Below, piece by piece: positions 1 to 6,226 of a stretch of 6,845 nt of DNA. The number at the start of each line of letters is the position of its first letter. Positions within the stretch are counted from its first letter, which is position 1. The notes beneath the pieces were generated by a model, which was given only the letters and a program-made list of their open reading frames with translations, was not told the DNA's origin and searched no databases. Source of the stretch: Actinomycetota bacterium (lineage in GTDB: Bacteria > Actinomycetota > Acidimicrobiia > Acidimicrobiales > AC-14); assembly GCA_020200615.1 (NCBI GenBank), contig JAIVIH010000356.1, positions 1 to 6,845 on the forward strand, in the 5' to 3' direction. Position numbers and translations under genes: made by a program.

Positions 1-315
1 CTCGTCGTCAAGGAGGTGGAGGACCCCGAGACGGCCAGGCTGGTGATCGTCCTCGACCTCGGCCCGGGGGGCGTGGCCGCCGAGCGCGCCGCCGGCCGGG
101 CCGCGTGGTACGCCTTCGAGGCCCTGGGCCGGGGGTATGACGTGGTGCTGGGCACGGCCGAGGGGGCGCGTCTGGTCGTCGGCCGGGTGCGCTCGGGCTC
201 GGAGATCAACCGGCGCCTGGCTGCGGCCGCCCCGCCCGGGAGACCGAAAGTCAAGGTCGAGGGCGGCGCGGGCGGCATGGTTCTGGTGACCTACCGGGGA
301 GACTCATGGCACTGA
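1..315 (+). CDS. DUF58 domain-containing protein, C-terminal part (5' truncated by window)
   Basis: The frame is open from base 1 to the TGA at 313-315, so this is the 3' end of a longer gene. A GTG at 16 lies inside the conserved stretch and is probably not the start. The visible segment begins LVVKEVEDPETARLVIVLDL, which matches the DUF58 pattern of an acidic 'xVRExE' strand followed by a hydrophobic strand ending in an Asp (von Willebrand A-like fold). After it come a helix and a Gly-rich strand (AFEALGRGYDVVLGTAEG). DUF58 proteins usually sit between a MoxR-type AAA ATPase and a transglutaminase-like membrane protein and are thought to act in cell-envelope or complex maturation; the exact role is unknown. 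The next gene is such a transglutaminase-like protein and overlaps this one by 10 bp, which supports the call. The upstream ATPase, if present, is outside the window. Confidence 0.72.
   Translation, partial: LVVKEVEDPETARLVIVLDLGPGGVAAERAAGRAAWYAFEALGRGYDVVLGTAEGARLVVGRVRSGSEINRRLAAAAPPGRPKVKVEGGAGGMVLVTYRGDSWH
296..301 (+). promoter_or_regulatory. Ribosome binding site for the transglutaminase-like gene
   Basis: GGGGAG lies four bases before the ATG at 306, inside the end of the DUF58 gene. It supports that ATG, which is also the first start available in its frame. The spacing is a little short. The start overlaps the upstream stop, so coupled translation is likely. Confidence 0.5.
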
Positions 316-2354
316 CGGCGGCGATCGCCACGGCCGCGGCCGCCGTGTTCACGGTGGCTGGGTTGGGCGGCGCGGGCGCGGGAGGCGTGCTCCTACCGCC
401 GGTCGCCGTAGCCGTCGCCCTCCTGCCCGGACTGTTCCTCGTTGCCACCCGTCCCGAGCGCCGGGTCCTGGAGCCGGGGCGGGACCTCCGCCTCCTCATC
501 TTGCTCACCGGCGCGGGCGCGCTGATCTGGTACGTCACGAGCCAGAACCTCGGCACCGGCGGGCTGTCCACCACGGCCCGGCTGGCGATCCTCGCCGTCG
601 TGCCCCTCAGCATGCTGTGGCCGGCGCCCACCGTCGTCCGCTACTGCTTGTTGCTGAGCGCAGCCGGCATCGCTGCGGCGGGCCCGTCGCCGTCGCAGAG
701 CGCCTGGCCCCTTGCCGGCCTGGCCGCGGCGTCGGCCCTCGCCCTGGTGGCCCTCAACCGCCAGGCGTCGACGTCCGCTCCGTCACAACGTTCGGGCACG
801 CAGCCGTCACAACGTTCGGGCACGCAGCCGGGCCGCACCCCGGTTACGGGGGTTGGCCGTCGTCGGGTGGCGGGCGAGGCCACCACCGTCCTGGTGATCG
901 CCGGCCTGGCCGGCCTCGTCCTGGCCTCGCTGCTCCCCCCGCCGAAGTCTCCCGGCAGGCCCGAGCCCGGTGACGAACCGGGCGGGCAGGGCGCCACGTC
1001 GGCCTACCTCAACCCCAGCGACCGGCTCGACGCCGGCGGCAAGGGGTCAGGGCGCGGGAACCAGGTCATCCTCCGGATCACGGCCCCGGCCCCAGCCCTG
1101 TGGCGAGCGCAGACGTTCGACCGGTGGGACGGCAGGTCATGGGCCCGCAGCCGGGAAATCGAACGCGCCCTGGGGGGCTCCCCCGGCGGCCAGGCGGAAC
1201 AGCTCGCCTTCGTTCCCCCCGGCCTCGGTGACGGCCTGTCCGGCGGCGATCCCTTCGTCCAGCGGGTACGGGTGGAGGCGGCCTCCGCCGGCCTCCTCGT
1301 CGCCGCACCGCGAGCATATTCCCTCCGGCTCGCCCGGGGCCGGGTACAGGCGGCCGGCGACGGAACCGTCCGGGTCTCTCCCGCTCTCGGGAAGGGTGCG
1401 ACGTACGTCGTGACCAGCGTGCGGAGCCAGTCGAGCGACGACGACCTGCGGTCCGACGACCTCAGTTCCGGAGTTCTCCCGGAGGTCGCCCGGGCCTACC
1501 TCCAGCTCCCCGGGGGCGTTCCCGCTCCGGTAGGGGCCCTGGCGGCCGAGATCACCGCTGGCGCCCCCACGGGTTTCGACCGGGTCAAGGCCGTCGAGGA
1601 GTGGCTGGCCAACAACACCGAGGTCGCACCCGGCAGCCCGCGCCTGGCGCCCGGCGCCGACCCCATCGAGCACTTCCTGTTTACCGACCGGAAGGGATCG
1701 GCCGAGCAGGCGGCGTCGAGCATGGCCGTCATGCTCCGGACGCTCGGAATCCCGGCCCGGCTGGCGGTCGGTTTCCTGCCCGGTGACCGCTACCGCCTGG
1801 GCGGCGAGTTCGTCGTACGGGCCCGCCACGGCCACGCCTGGGTGGAAGCCTGGTTCCCCCAGGCGGGCTGGGTGGCCTTCGATCCCTCGGAACAAGCTCC
1901 CGAGCGGACGCAGGAGGCGGATTCGCTGCTCGACCGGCTCCGCCGCCTGCTGGCGGCCTTCTGGTGGGTCCTGGCCGTCACCTTGGCCGTCATCGTGAGA
2001 TGGCTGACCCTTCGTTCCATCCGGCGGTGGCAGCGCCGTCGCGCCCGTCCCTGGGTCTCGCGGTGCTACGAGCGCCTGCTTCGGGCCGGCCTCCGCCGCG
2101 GCCGGCCCCACGGCCGCCACGAGACGCCGGCCGAGTACTGCGCGGCGCTGGCCGACGAGGTCGCCGACGACCGGCTCGTCGAGGTGGGCCGCATGATCAC
2201 CCGGAGCGCCTATTCGGGCGGCGAGCCACCGGCGCCGGACCGGGCGTGGGCCGACAGCGTGGTGCGGGACACCGGCCGTCGATGGCGCCGCCGCCCGCCT
2301 TCGGGGAGCGACCGGACCGAGCACCTCCAGTCGGTAGGCTCCTCGGATGCCTGA
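306..2354 (+). CDS. Transglutaminase-like membrane protein (DUF3488 / transglutaminase core / DUF4129), catalytic Cys missing
   Basis: This 682-residue protein has the TgpA-type layout. Six or so hydrophobic segments lie in residues 5-152, then a loop with a tandem repeat (159-176) and another membrane helix near 195-213. An extracytoplasmic region follows, with the family's 'LWRAQTFDRWDGRSW' stretch. The transglutaminase core lies around 430-530, a last membrane helix near 548-568, and a DUF4129-like tail (ETPAEY near 610) ends the protein. Family members are thought to be papain-fold enzymes of the cell envelope. The catalytic His510 (GHAWVEAWF) and Asp526 (GWVAFDPS) are present. The position that normally holds the nucleophile (usual G-x-C-E-x-F-A) reads G-S-A-E-Q-A-A, with Ala466 in place of Cys, so classical transglutaminase or protease activity is unlikely. 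It overlaps the DUF58 gene by 10 bp and the transporter gene by 8 bp. The family is certain; the function is not. Confidence 0.9.
   Translation: MALTAAIATAAAAVFTVAGLGGAGAGGVLLPPVAVAVALLPGLFLVATRPERRVLEPGRDLRLLILLTGAGALIWYVTSQNLGTGGLSTTARLAILAVVPLSMLWPAPTVVRYCLLLSAAGIAAAGPSPSQSAWPLAGLAAASALALVALNRQASTSAPSQRSGTQPSQRSGTQPGRTPVTGVGRRRVAGEATTVLVIAGLAGLVLASLLPPPKSPGRPEPGDEPGGQGATSAYLNPSDRLDAGGKGSGRGNQVILRITAPAPALWRAQTFDRWDGRSWARSREIERALGGSPGGQAEQLAFVPPGLGDGLSGGDPFVQRVRVEAASAGLLVAAPRAYSLRLARGRVQAAGDGTVRVSPALGKGATYVVTSVRSQSSDDDLRSDDLSSGVLPEVARAYLQLPGGVPAPVGALAAEITAGAPTGFDRVKAVEEWLANNTEVAPGSPRLAPGADPIEHFLFTDRKGSAEQAASSMAVMLRTLGIPARLAVGFLPGDRYRLGGEFVVRARHGHAWVEAWFPQAGWVAFDPSEQAPERTQEADSLLDRLRRLLAAFWWVLAVTLAVIVRWLTLRSIRRWQRRRARPWVSRCYERLLRAGLRRGRPHGRHETPAEYCAALADEVADDRLVEVGRMITRSAYSGGEPPAPDRAWADSVVRDTGRRWRRRPPSGSDRTEHLQSVGSSDA
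780..827 (+). repeat. 24-bp in-frame perfect tandem repeat, two copies, inside the transglutaminase-like gene
   Basis: The 24-bp unit at 780-803 is repeated without change at 804-827, and the next three bases start a third copy. Each unit encodes PSQRSGTQ (residues 159-166 and 167-174) in the loop between two membrane helices. Three of the eight codons per unit end in A or T (TCA, CAA, CGT), unlike the nearly all G/C-ending codons around them. The unit contains the palindrome AACGTT. Its length is a multiple of three, so the frame is kept. It is probably a recent duplication or a short inserted repeat in a tolerant loop. Confidence 0.9.
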
Positions 2355-3489
2355 CCAGCGCCCGGTCCCGGTCAAGACGATCCTCGTCAGCATCGGGCTG
2401 GTCCTGGCCTCGCTGCTCGCCCTCTACCTCGCCTACCTCCTCTCGCACATCCTGGCCCTCCTGGTGGTGGCGGCGTTCTTCGCCATCGTCCTCAGCCCGC
2501 CCATCGACTTCCTGCGGCGCCATCTCCACCTGAGCACGGGTTTGGCCACCGCCGTCGTCTTCCTCGGCCTCATCGCGCTGATGACCGGGCTCCTCTACAT
2601 GTTCATCCGTCCTCTCGTCGACCAGACCGAGCAGTTCATCGACAACTTCCCCAAGTACGTGAGCGACGCCAAGGCCGGGAGGGGCCCGGTGGGGAGCCTG
2701 GTCAAGCGCTACGACCTCGACCAGAGGATCGAGGAGAACCAGGACCGGCTCGAGAAGTCGTTGCGCGACTCGGGTGGTAACGCCGTCAAATGGGTGGGGC
2801 GGATCTTCGCCGGCATCCTTTCCACCCTCACCGTGCTGGTCCTCGCCGTGCTCATGGTCCTCTACGGGCCCGACCTGTTGACCAGCGGTCTGGGTGCGCT
2901 GTCGCCACCAAAGCGCGACCGGGTGAAGGCGGTGGCCACAGACTGCGCCCGGGCCCTGACTGGCTACGTCATGGGCAATCTCCTGATCAGCGCGGTGGCC
3001 GGCACCGTCACATTCATCGCCCTCTCCATCTTCGGCGTCCCCTTCCGGGGAGTGCTGGCCCTGTTCGTGGCCTTCACCGACCTCATCCCTCTGATCGGGG
3101 CCACCCTCGGCGCCATCCCCACCATCGGCGTGGCCTTCCTCCACTCCACGACCGCGGGCATCGGGATGCTCATCGTCTACATCGTCTACCAGCAGTTCGA
3201 GAACCACGTCCTGCAGGTGGCGATCATGTCCAAGACCGTCCAAATCAACCAGCTCGTCGTGCTGGTCAGCGTGCTGATCGGCGTCGAGCTGTTCGGCATG
3301 CTCGGCGCCCTCCTCGCCATCCCCGTGGCCGGCGTCCTCCAGGTGGTGGTCCGTGACCTCTGGGACAACCGCAAGGGTCGCATGAAGGAGGAGGCCACCA
3401 TCGGCGCCGACGAGGTCCCCGTCTCCGAGGTGGTCGAAGACATGCGGGACGCGGAGGGGGCGGAGCCGAGCCTCCTCGATGGCTCGTGA
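2347..3489 (+). CDS. AI-2E family transporter (PF01594)
   Basis: This 380-residue integral membrane protein is of normal length for the AI-2E transporter family, which includes TqsA/YdiK-type exporters and some Na+/H+ antiporters. Two N-terminal helices (about 10-32 and 35-56) are followed by a third (65-88), then a charged soluble loop (about 90-150, 'LVKRYDLDQRIEENQDRLEK'). At least four further hydrophobic blocks run from 155 to 340. Family signatures are clear: TDLIPLIGATLGAIP from residue 244, QQFENHVLQ from 282, and a final 'GVELFGMLGALLAIPVAGVL' block. The tail (about 345-380) is acidic and cytoplasmic. The ATG overlaps the upstream stop by 8 bp, and the gene's end overlaps the cyclodeaminase start by 11 bp. 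The substrate cannot be read from the sequence. Its place before arginine-catabolic genes leaves room for an amino-acid or ion role, which is a guess. Confidence 0.92.
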   Translation: MPDQRPVPVKTILVSIGLVLASLLALYLAYLLSHILALLVVAAFFAIVLSPPIDFLRRHLHLSTGLATAVVFLGLIALMTGLLYMFIRPLVDQTEQFIDNFPKYVSDAKAGRGPVGSLVKRYDLDQRIEENQDRLEKSLRDSGGNAVKWVGRIFAGILSTLTVLVLAVLMVLYGPDLLTSGLGALSPPKRDRVKAVATDCARALTGYVMGNLLISAVAGTVTFIALSIFGVPFRGVLALFVAFTDLIPLIGATLGAIPTIGVAFLHSTTAGIGMLIVYIVYQQFENHVLQVAIMSKTVQINQLVVLVSVLIGVELFGMLGALLAIPVAGVLQVVVRDLWDNRKGRMKEEATIGADEVPVSEVVEDMRDAEGAEPSLLDGS

Positions 3490-4789
3490 GGTGGTCGAGG
3501 TCGGGGGGCACATCATCGATTCCCTGATCCTCGCCAAGATCCTGGACGTCATCCTCGACGCCGGCGCCGACTACGAGATGATGGACGTGGAGATCGGCCG
3601 GACCAACGCCGACCCCAGCCGGGCCCGGCTCGAGGTCCGGGCCGAGGACGACGAGACCCTGAGCCGGCTCCTGTCCGAGCTCCAGGTCCACGGGGCGAAC
3701 CGGGTGAACCAGTCGGACGCACGGGTGGAGGCGACGACCGTCGACGGCGTCCTGCCCGAGGACTTCTACTCCACGACCAACCTGCCCACCCAGGTCCGGC
3801 GGGACGGGCACTGGATCGACGTGGAGAACCCGGAAATGGACTGCGCCCTGGTCATGCGGCCCGACGGCCGGGCCCGCACGGAGCCCATGCACCGGGTCCA
3901 CGCCGGAGACCAGGTCGTGGTCGGTCGCGAGGGGGTCCGGGTTCAACCCCTGGACCGGCCGCGCGGGGCCAACCCCTTCGAGTTCATGACCTCGGAGGTT
4001 TCCTCGGAGAAGCCGAAGGACGTGCTGGTGGCGGCGGTGGCCGACCGCATCCGGCGAGCCAAGGCCGCGGGCGGAAAGATCCTCGTCGTGTGCGGGCCGG
4101 CCGTGGTCCACACCGGCGCCGCCCCCCACCTCGCCCAGCTGGTCCGGTCGGGCTGGGTCGATGTCCTCTTCGCCGGGAACGGCTTCGCCGCCCACGACAT
4201 CGAGTCCAACGTCCTCGGGACGTCCCTCGGGGTGTCCCTGGGCGGCGGGACTCCGGCTGACGGCGCCCGCTCGGGCCCTGTTTCCCGCTCAGATGGCCGC
4301 TCGGGCCCTGCTTCCCGCTCAGATGGCCGCTCGGGCCATGGCAACCATCTGCGGGCGATCAACGAGATCCGCCGGCGGGGCTCCATCGCCTCGGCGGTGG
4401 CCGACGGCTACCTCCGCTCGGGCGTCATGTACGAGTGCGTCACCCACGGCGTGCCCTTTGTGCTGGGTGGTTCGGTGAGGGACGACGGACCCCTCCCCGA
4501 CGTCTACACCGACGTGGTCGAGACCGCCGATGTCATGCGCACGCACGTGCCCGGGGTGGCGGTGGCGCTCATGCTGGCCTCGACCCTGCACGCCATCGCC
4601 ACCGGGAACCTCCTCCCGGCGGGGGTGGAGACCTTCTGCGTGGACATCAACCAGGCCGTCGTCACCAAGCTCGCCGACCGGGGCAGCCACCAGGCGCTGG
4701 GGATCGTGACCGACGTGGGCCTCTTCCTCCGTACCCTGGCCGACCACCTGGGGGAGCCGGCACCCGATCCGGCGGAGCCGCCCGGGTGA
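3479..4789 (+). CDS. TIGR00300/COG1915 protein, AgrE/ArgZ-type ornithine cyclodeaminase family
   Basis: This 436-residue protein belongs to the family long named TIGR00300 or 'LOR/SDH-like'. Its members include the archaeal ornithine cyclodeaminase and the C-terminal half of cyanobacterial AgrE/ArgZ; the known reaction is ornithine to proline plus ammonia, with NAD. The N-terminal LOR/SDH-like domain begins REVVEVGGHIIDSLILAKIL, the usual family start, which supports the ATG at 3479. The nucleotide-binding part follows, with KILVVCGPAVVHTG (200-213), FAGNGFAAHDIE, INEIRRRGSIA, DDGPLPDVYTD (335-345), MLASTLHAIATGNLLP and CVDINQAVVTKLADRG (387-402). These motifs look intact. An extra 23 or so residues of tandem repeat (about 263-286) split the segment that normally reads roughly G-x-P-x-x-GGHxNHLxAINEIRR. 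It overlaps the transporter by 11 bp and the amidinotransferase gene by 4 bp. The family is sure; the substrate is inferred from homologues. Confidence 0.88.
   Translation: MAREVVEVGGHIIDSLILAKILDVILDAGADYEMMDVEIGRTNADPSRARLEVRAEDDETLSRLLSELQVHGANRVNQSDARVEATTVDGVLPEDFYSTTNLPTQVRRDGHWIDVENPEMDCALVMRPDGRARTEPMHRVHAGDQVVVGREGVRVQPLDRPRGANPFEFMTSEVSSEKPKDVLVAAVADRIRRAKAAGGKILVVCGPAVVHTGAAPHLAQLVRSGWVDVLFAGNGFAAHDIESNVLGTSLGVSLGGGTPADGARSGPVSRSDGRSGPASRSDGRSGHGNHLRAINEIRRRGSIASAVADGYLRSGVMYECVTHGVPFVLGGSVRDDGPLPDVYTDVVETADVMRTHVPGVAVALMLASTLHAIATGNLLPAGVETFCVDINQAVVTKLADRGSHQALGIVTDVGLFLRTLADHLGEPAPDPAEPPG
4268..4337 (+). repeat. 30-bp in-frame tandem repeat, about 2.3 copies, inside the cyclodeaminase gene
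   Basis: Units lie at 4268-4297 and 4298-4327 and differ at one base (T at 4281, C at 4311; Val versus Ala). A third partial copy covers 4328-4337. Each unit encodes RSGPxSRSDG (residues 264-273 and 274-283), and the partial copy gives RSG. Four codons in unit 1 end in A or T (CCT, GTT, TCA, GAT), in contrast to the flanking codons. Removing about 23 residues would leave ...TPADG joined to GHGNHLRAINEIRR, which is the arrangement I expect in family members, so the repeat reads as an insertion. Confidence 0.9.
4774..4777 (+). promoter_or_regulatory. Ribosome binding site deciding the GTG start at 4786
   Basis: GGAG lies eight bases before the GTG at 4786, within the last codons of the cyclodeaminase gene. 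It favours this GTG over the in-frame ATG at 4816, which would remove the first conserved strand of the enzyme. Confidence 0.45.
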
Positions 4790-5604
4790 CGCTGGCCTGG
4801 GGAAGACGGTTCCTCATGTGCCCACCCGAGCACTTCGGGGTCCTGTACGAGATCAACCCGTGGATGCACCAGGAGGTGGCCGTCGACCTCGACGTGGCCC
4901 GTGCGCAGTGGGACGGTCTGGTCGCCATCCTGACCTCGGCGGGAGCGGAGGTGGAGGTCCTCGAACCCCAGCCCGGCCTGCCCGACCTGGTGTTCACGGC
5001 CAACGCCGGTGTGGTCAACCGGGGCTGCTTCATCCCCAGCCGCTTCCGTCACCCCCAGCGCCGGGGCGAGGTCCCCCACTACGTGGCCTGGTTCGAGAGC
5101 CACGGCTACCAGGTCGCCGAGCTGCCCGAAGGCGTGGCCCACGAGGGCGCCGGGGATGCCCTCCCCTTCGGACGCGTCCTGCTCTCCGGGTACCGGTTCC
5201 GATCCGACGCCGCCGCCCACGTGGAGCTGTCGCGGCTGGCCGGCGTCCCCGTACGACCGGTGGAGCTGTCGGACTCGCGCTTCTACCACCTCGATCTCAC
5301 GTTCTGCCCCCTCGACGAACGGCGGGCCCTCGTCGCTCCCGGAGCGTGGGACTCCTATGGGCGCCGGGTCATCGAGGCGCTCGTCCCGGAGCCTTTCGCC
5401 CTCGAGCCCGACGAGACGGCCGCCTTCTGCGCCAACTCGGTGGTCATCGGCACCACCGTGGTCATGCCCGTCTGCCCGGTCCGGGTCGGGCGGCAGCTGG
5501 AGCAGTGGGGGTTCGACGTCGTGGTGGCCCCGGTGGGGGAGTTCCAGAAGGCGGGCGGGGCCTGTCGCTGCCTCACCCTGGCTCTCGACGTGGCCGTAGG
5601 GTGA
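4786..5604 (+). CDS. Amidinotransferase-fold enzyme, probable stand-alone arginine dihydrolase (ArgZ/AgrE N-terminal domain type)
   Basis: This 272-residue protein has the pentein (guanidine-modifying) fold of arginine deiminases, DDAH and the N-terminal domain of cyanobacterial ArgZ/AgrE. It opens with RRFLMCPPEHFGVLYEINPW (7-26), very like ArgZ, followed by QPGLPDLVFTANAGVV (62-77). The catalytic set appears intact: Asn73 in FTANAG, acidic residues in HEGAGDAL (119-126), His168 in YHLDLTF, and Cys262 near the end in RCLTL. From memory of the published work, ArgZ uses an Asn, His and Cys at nearly the same positions, and the Asn distinguishes the dihydrolase (arginine to ornithine, two ammonia and CO2) from deiminases. 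The GTG start overlaps the upstream stop as GTGA. The ATG at 4816 is an alternative start but would drop conserved residues. Dimethylargininase or arginine deiminase activity remains possible. Confidence 0.85.
   Translation: MTLAWGRRFLMCPPEHFGVLYEINPWMHQEVAVDLDVARAQWDGLVAILTSAGAEVEVLEPQPGLPDLVFTANAGVVNRGCFIPSRFRHPQRRGEVPHYVAWFESHGYQVAELPEGVAHEGAGDALPFGRVLLSGYRFRSDAAAHVELSRLAGVPVRPVELSDSRFYHLDLTFCPLDERRALVAPGAWDSYGRRVIEALVPEPFALEPDETAAFCANSVVIGTTVVMPVCPVRVGRQLEQWGFDVVVAPVGEFQKAGGACRCLTLALDVAVG
5598..5603 (+). promoter_or_regulatory. Possible ribosome binding site for the reductase, start ambiguous
   Basis: AGGGTG overlaps the end of the amidinotransferase gene and lies six bases before a GTG at 5610. 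It would suit that start better than the GTG at 5601, which has no clear purine-rich site in front of it. The two choices differ by three residues. Confidence 0.3.
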
Positions 5605-6215
5605 CGCCCGTGCGCATCGCCGTCCTTGGAACCGGGCACGTCGGTCAGGCCCTGGGTCGGACGTGGACGGCCAAGGGCCACAACGTCGTGCTCGGGTCAC
5701 GACGTCCGGCTCAGGTCGACTGCTCCTTCGGCCAAGCCGACAGCCTGGCCGGAGCGGCCGCTCGGAGTGAGGTGGTCGTCCTCGCCGTCCCCTTCGCCGC
5801 CGTGCCTGACACCGTCGCCGCCGCTGGCGACCTCGAGGGCAAGGTGGTGGTGGATGCCACCAACCCCGTCGGTGTGGCCATCCCCGCGCCGCACCACTCG
5901 GGCGCCGAGCTGGTGGCCTCCCTCGTCCCGACGGCCCGGGTGGTGAAGTCGTTCAACACCATGGGCTGGGAGACGATGGCCAACCCGTTGCTCGAAGGAC
6001 GGCGGGCCCTGAACCTCATGTGCGGAGACGACGCCGGCGCCAAGGCGTCGGTGTTGACCTTGTCCGAGGACCTGGGGTTCGACACGGTCGACGCCGGCGA
6101 GCTCTCGGCCGCCCACCTGTTGGAGGCAGCCGCTCAGCTGTGGATTCACCTGGCCTTTCGGGCCGGGCTCGGGCGGGACGTGGCCTTCGCCCTCCTCCGC
6201 CGAGCCGCGGGCTGA
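5601..6215 (+). CDS. NADP-binding oxidoreductase of the F420-dependent NADP reductase family (PF03807 fold)
   Basis: This 204-residue protein is close to the length of Fno-like reductases. The dinucleotide-binding motif is GTGHVG (residues 10-15), and the second strand ends LGSRR (31-35); its basic residues favour NADP(H) over NADH. Further family marks are VVVLAVPF, VVDATNP (83-89) and VKSFNTMGWE (115-124). The FNTMG form is common in members annotated simply as NAD(P)-binding or NADPH-dependent reductases, so true F420 use is uncertain. The same Pfam family covers pyrroline-5-carboxylate reductase N-termini, but the dimerisation domain of ProC is absent. The gene follows the arginine dihydrolase-like gene with a 4-bp GTGA overlap, so a role linked to arginine/proline metabolism is possible but unproven. 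The GTG at 5610 is an alternative start. Confidence 0.82.
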   Translation: MTPVRIAVLGTGHVGQALGRTWTAKGHNVVLGSRRPAQVDCSFGQADSLAGAAARSEVVVLAVPFAAVPDTVAAAGDLEGKVVVDATNPVGVAIPAPHHSGAELVASLVPTARVVKSFNTMGWETMANPLLEGRRALNLMCGDDAGAKASVLTLSEDLGFDTVDAGELSAAHLLEAAAQLWIHLAFRAGLGRDVAFALLRRAAG

Positions 6216-6226
6216 GCCGGCAGCGG

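Noticed and set aside
16..18. GTG at 16 as the start of the first gene
   Set aside because: The frame stays open to base 1, and the codons before it already match the conserved DUF58 strand, so the gene begins upstream of the window.
1137..2393. 418-codon open frame on the minus strand
   Set aside because: It is antisense to the transglutaminase-like gene, which has clear domains. The antisense product has no recognisable motif.
2197..3552. 451-codon open frame on the minus strand
   Set aside because: It lies opposite the transporter gene, its product is a low-complexity His/Asp/Glu/Gly-rich chain, and it has no family motifs. It is a by-product of G/C-ending codons on the plus strand.
4268..4337. 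Repeats considered as a CRISPR array
   Set aside because: The units are directly adjacent without unique spacers, keep the reading frame of an intact enzyme gene, and have no cas genes nearby.
4435..4785. Longer N-terminus for the amidinotransferase from an ATG at 4435
   Set aside because: The added residues overlap the cyclodeaminase gene in another frame and are Arg/Gly/Pro-rich shadow sequence. Family similarity begins just after the GTG at 4786.
4818..5600. Longer N-terminus for the reductase from upstream in its frame
   Set aside because: The GxGxxG fold normally begins within a few residues of the start, and the upstream sequence is the shadow of the amidinotransferase gene.
4504..5700. 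398-codon open frame on the minus strand
   Set aside because: It spans three well-supported plus-strand genes in antisense and encodes a biased, motif-free chain.
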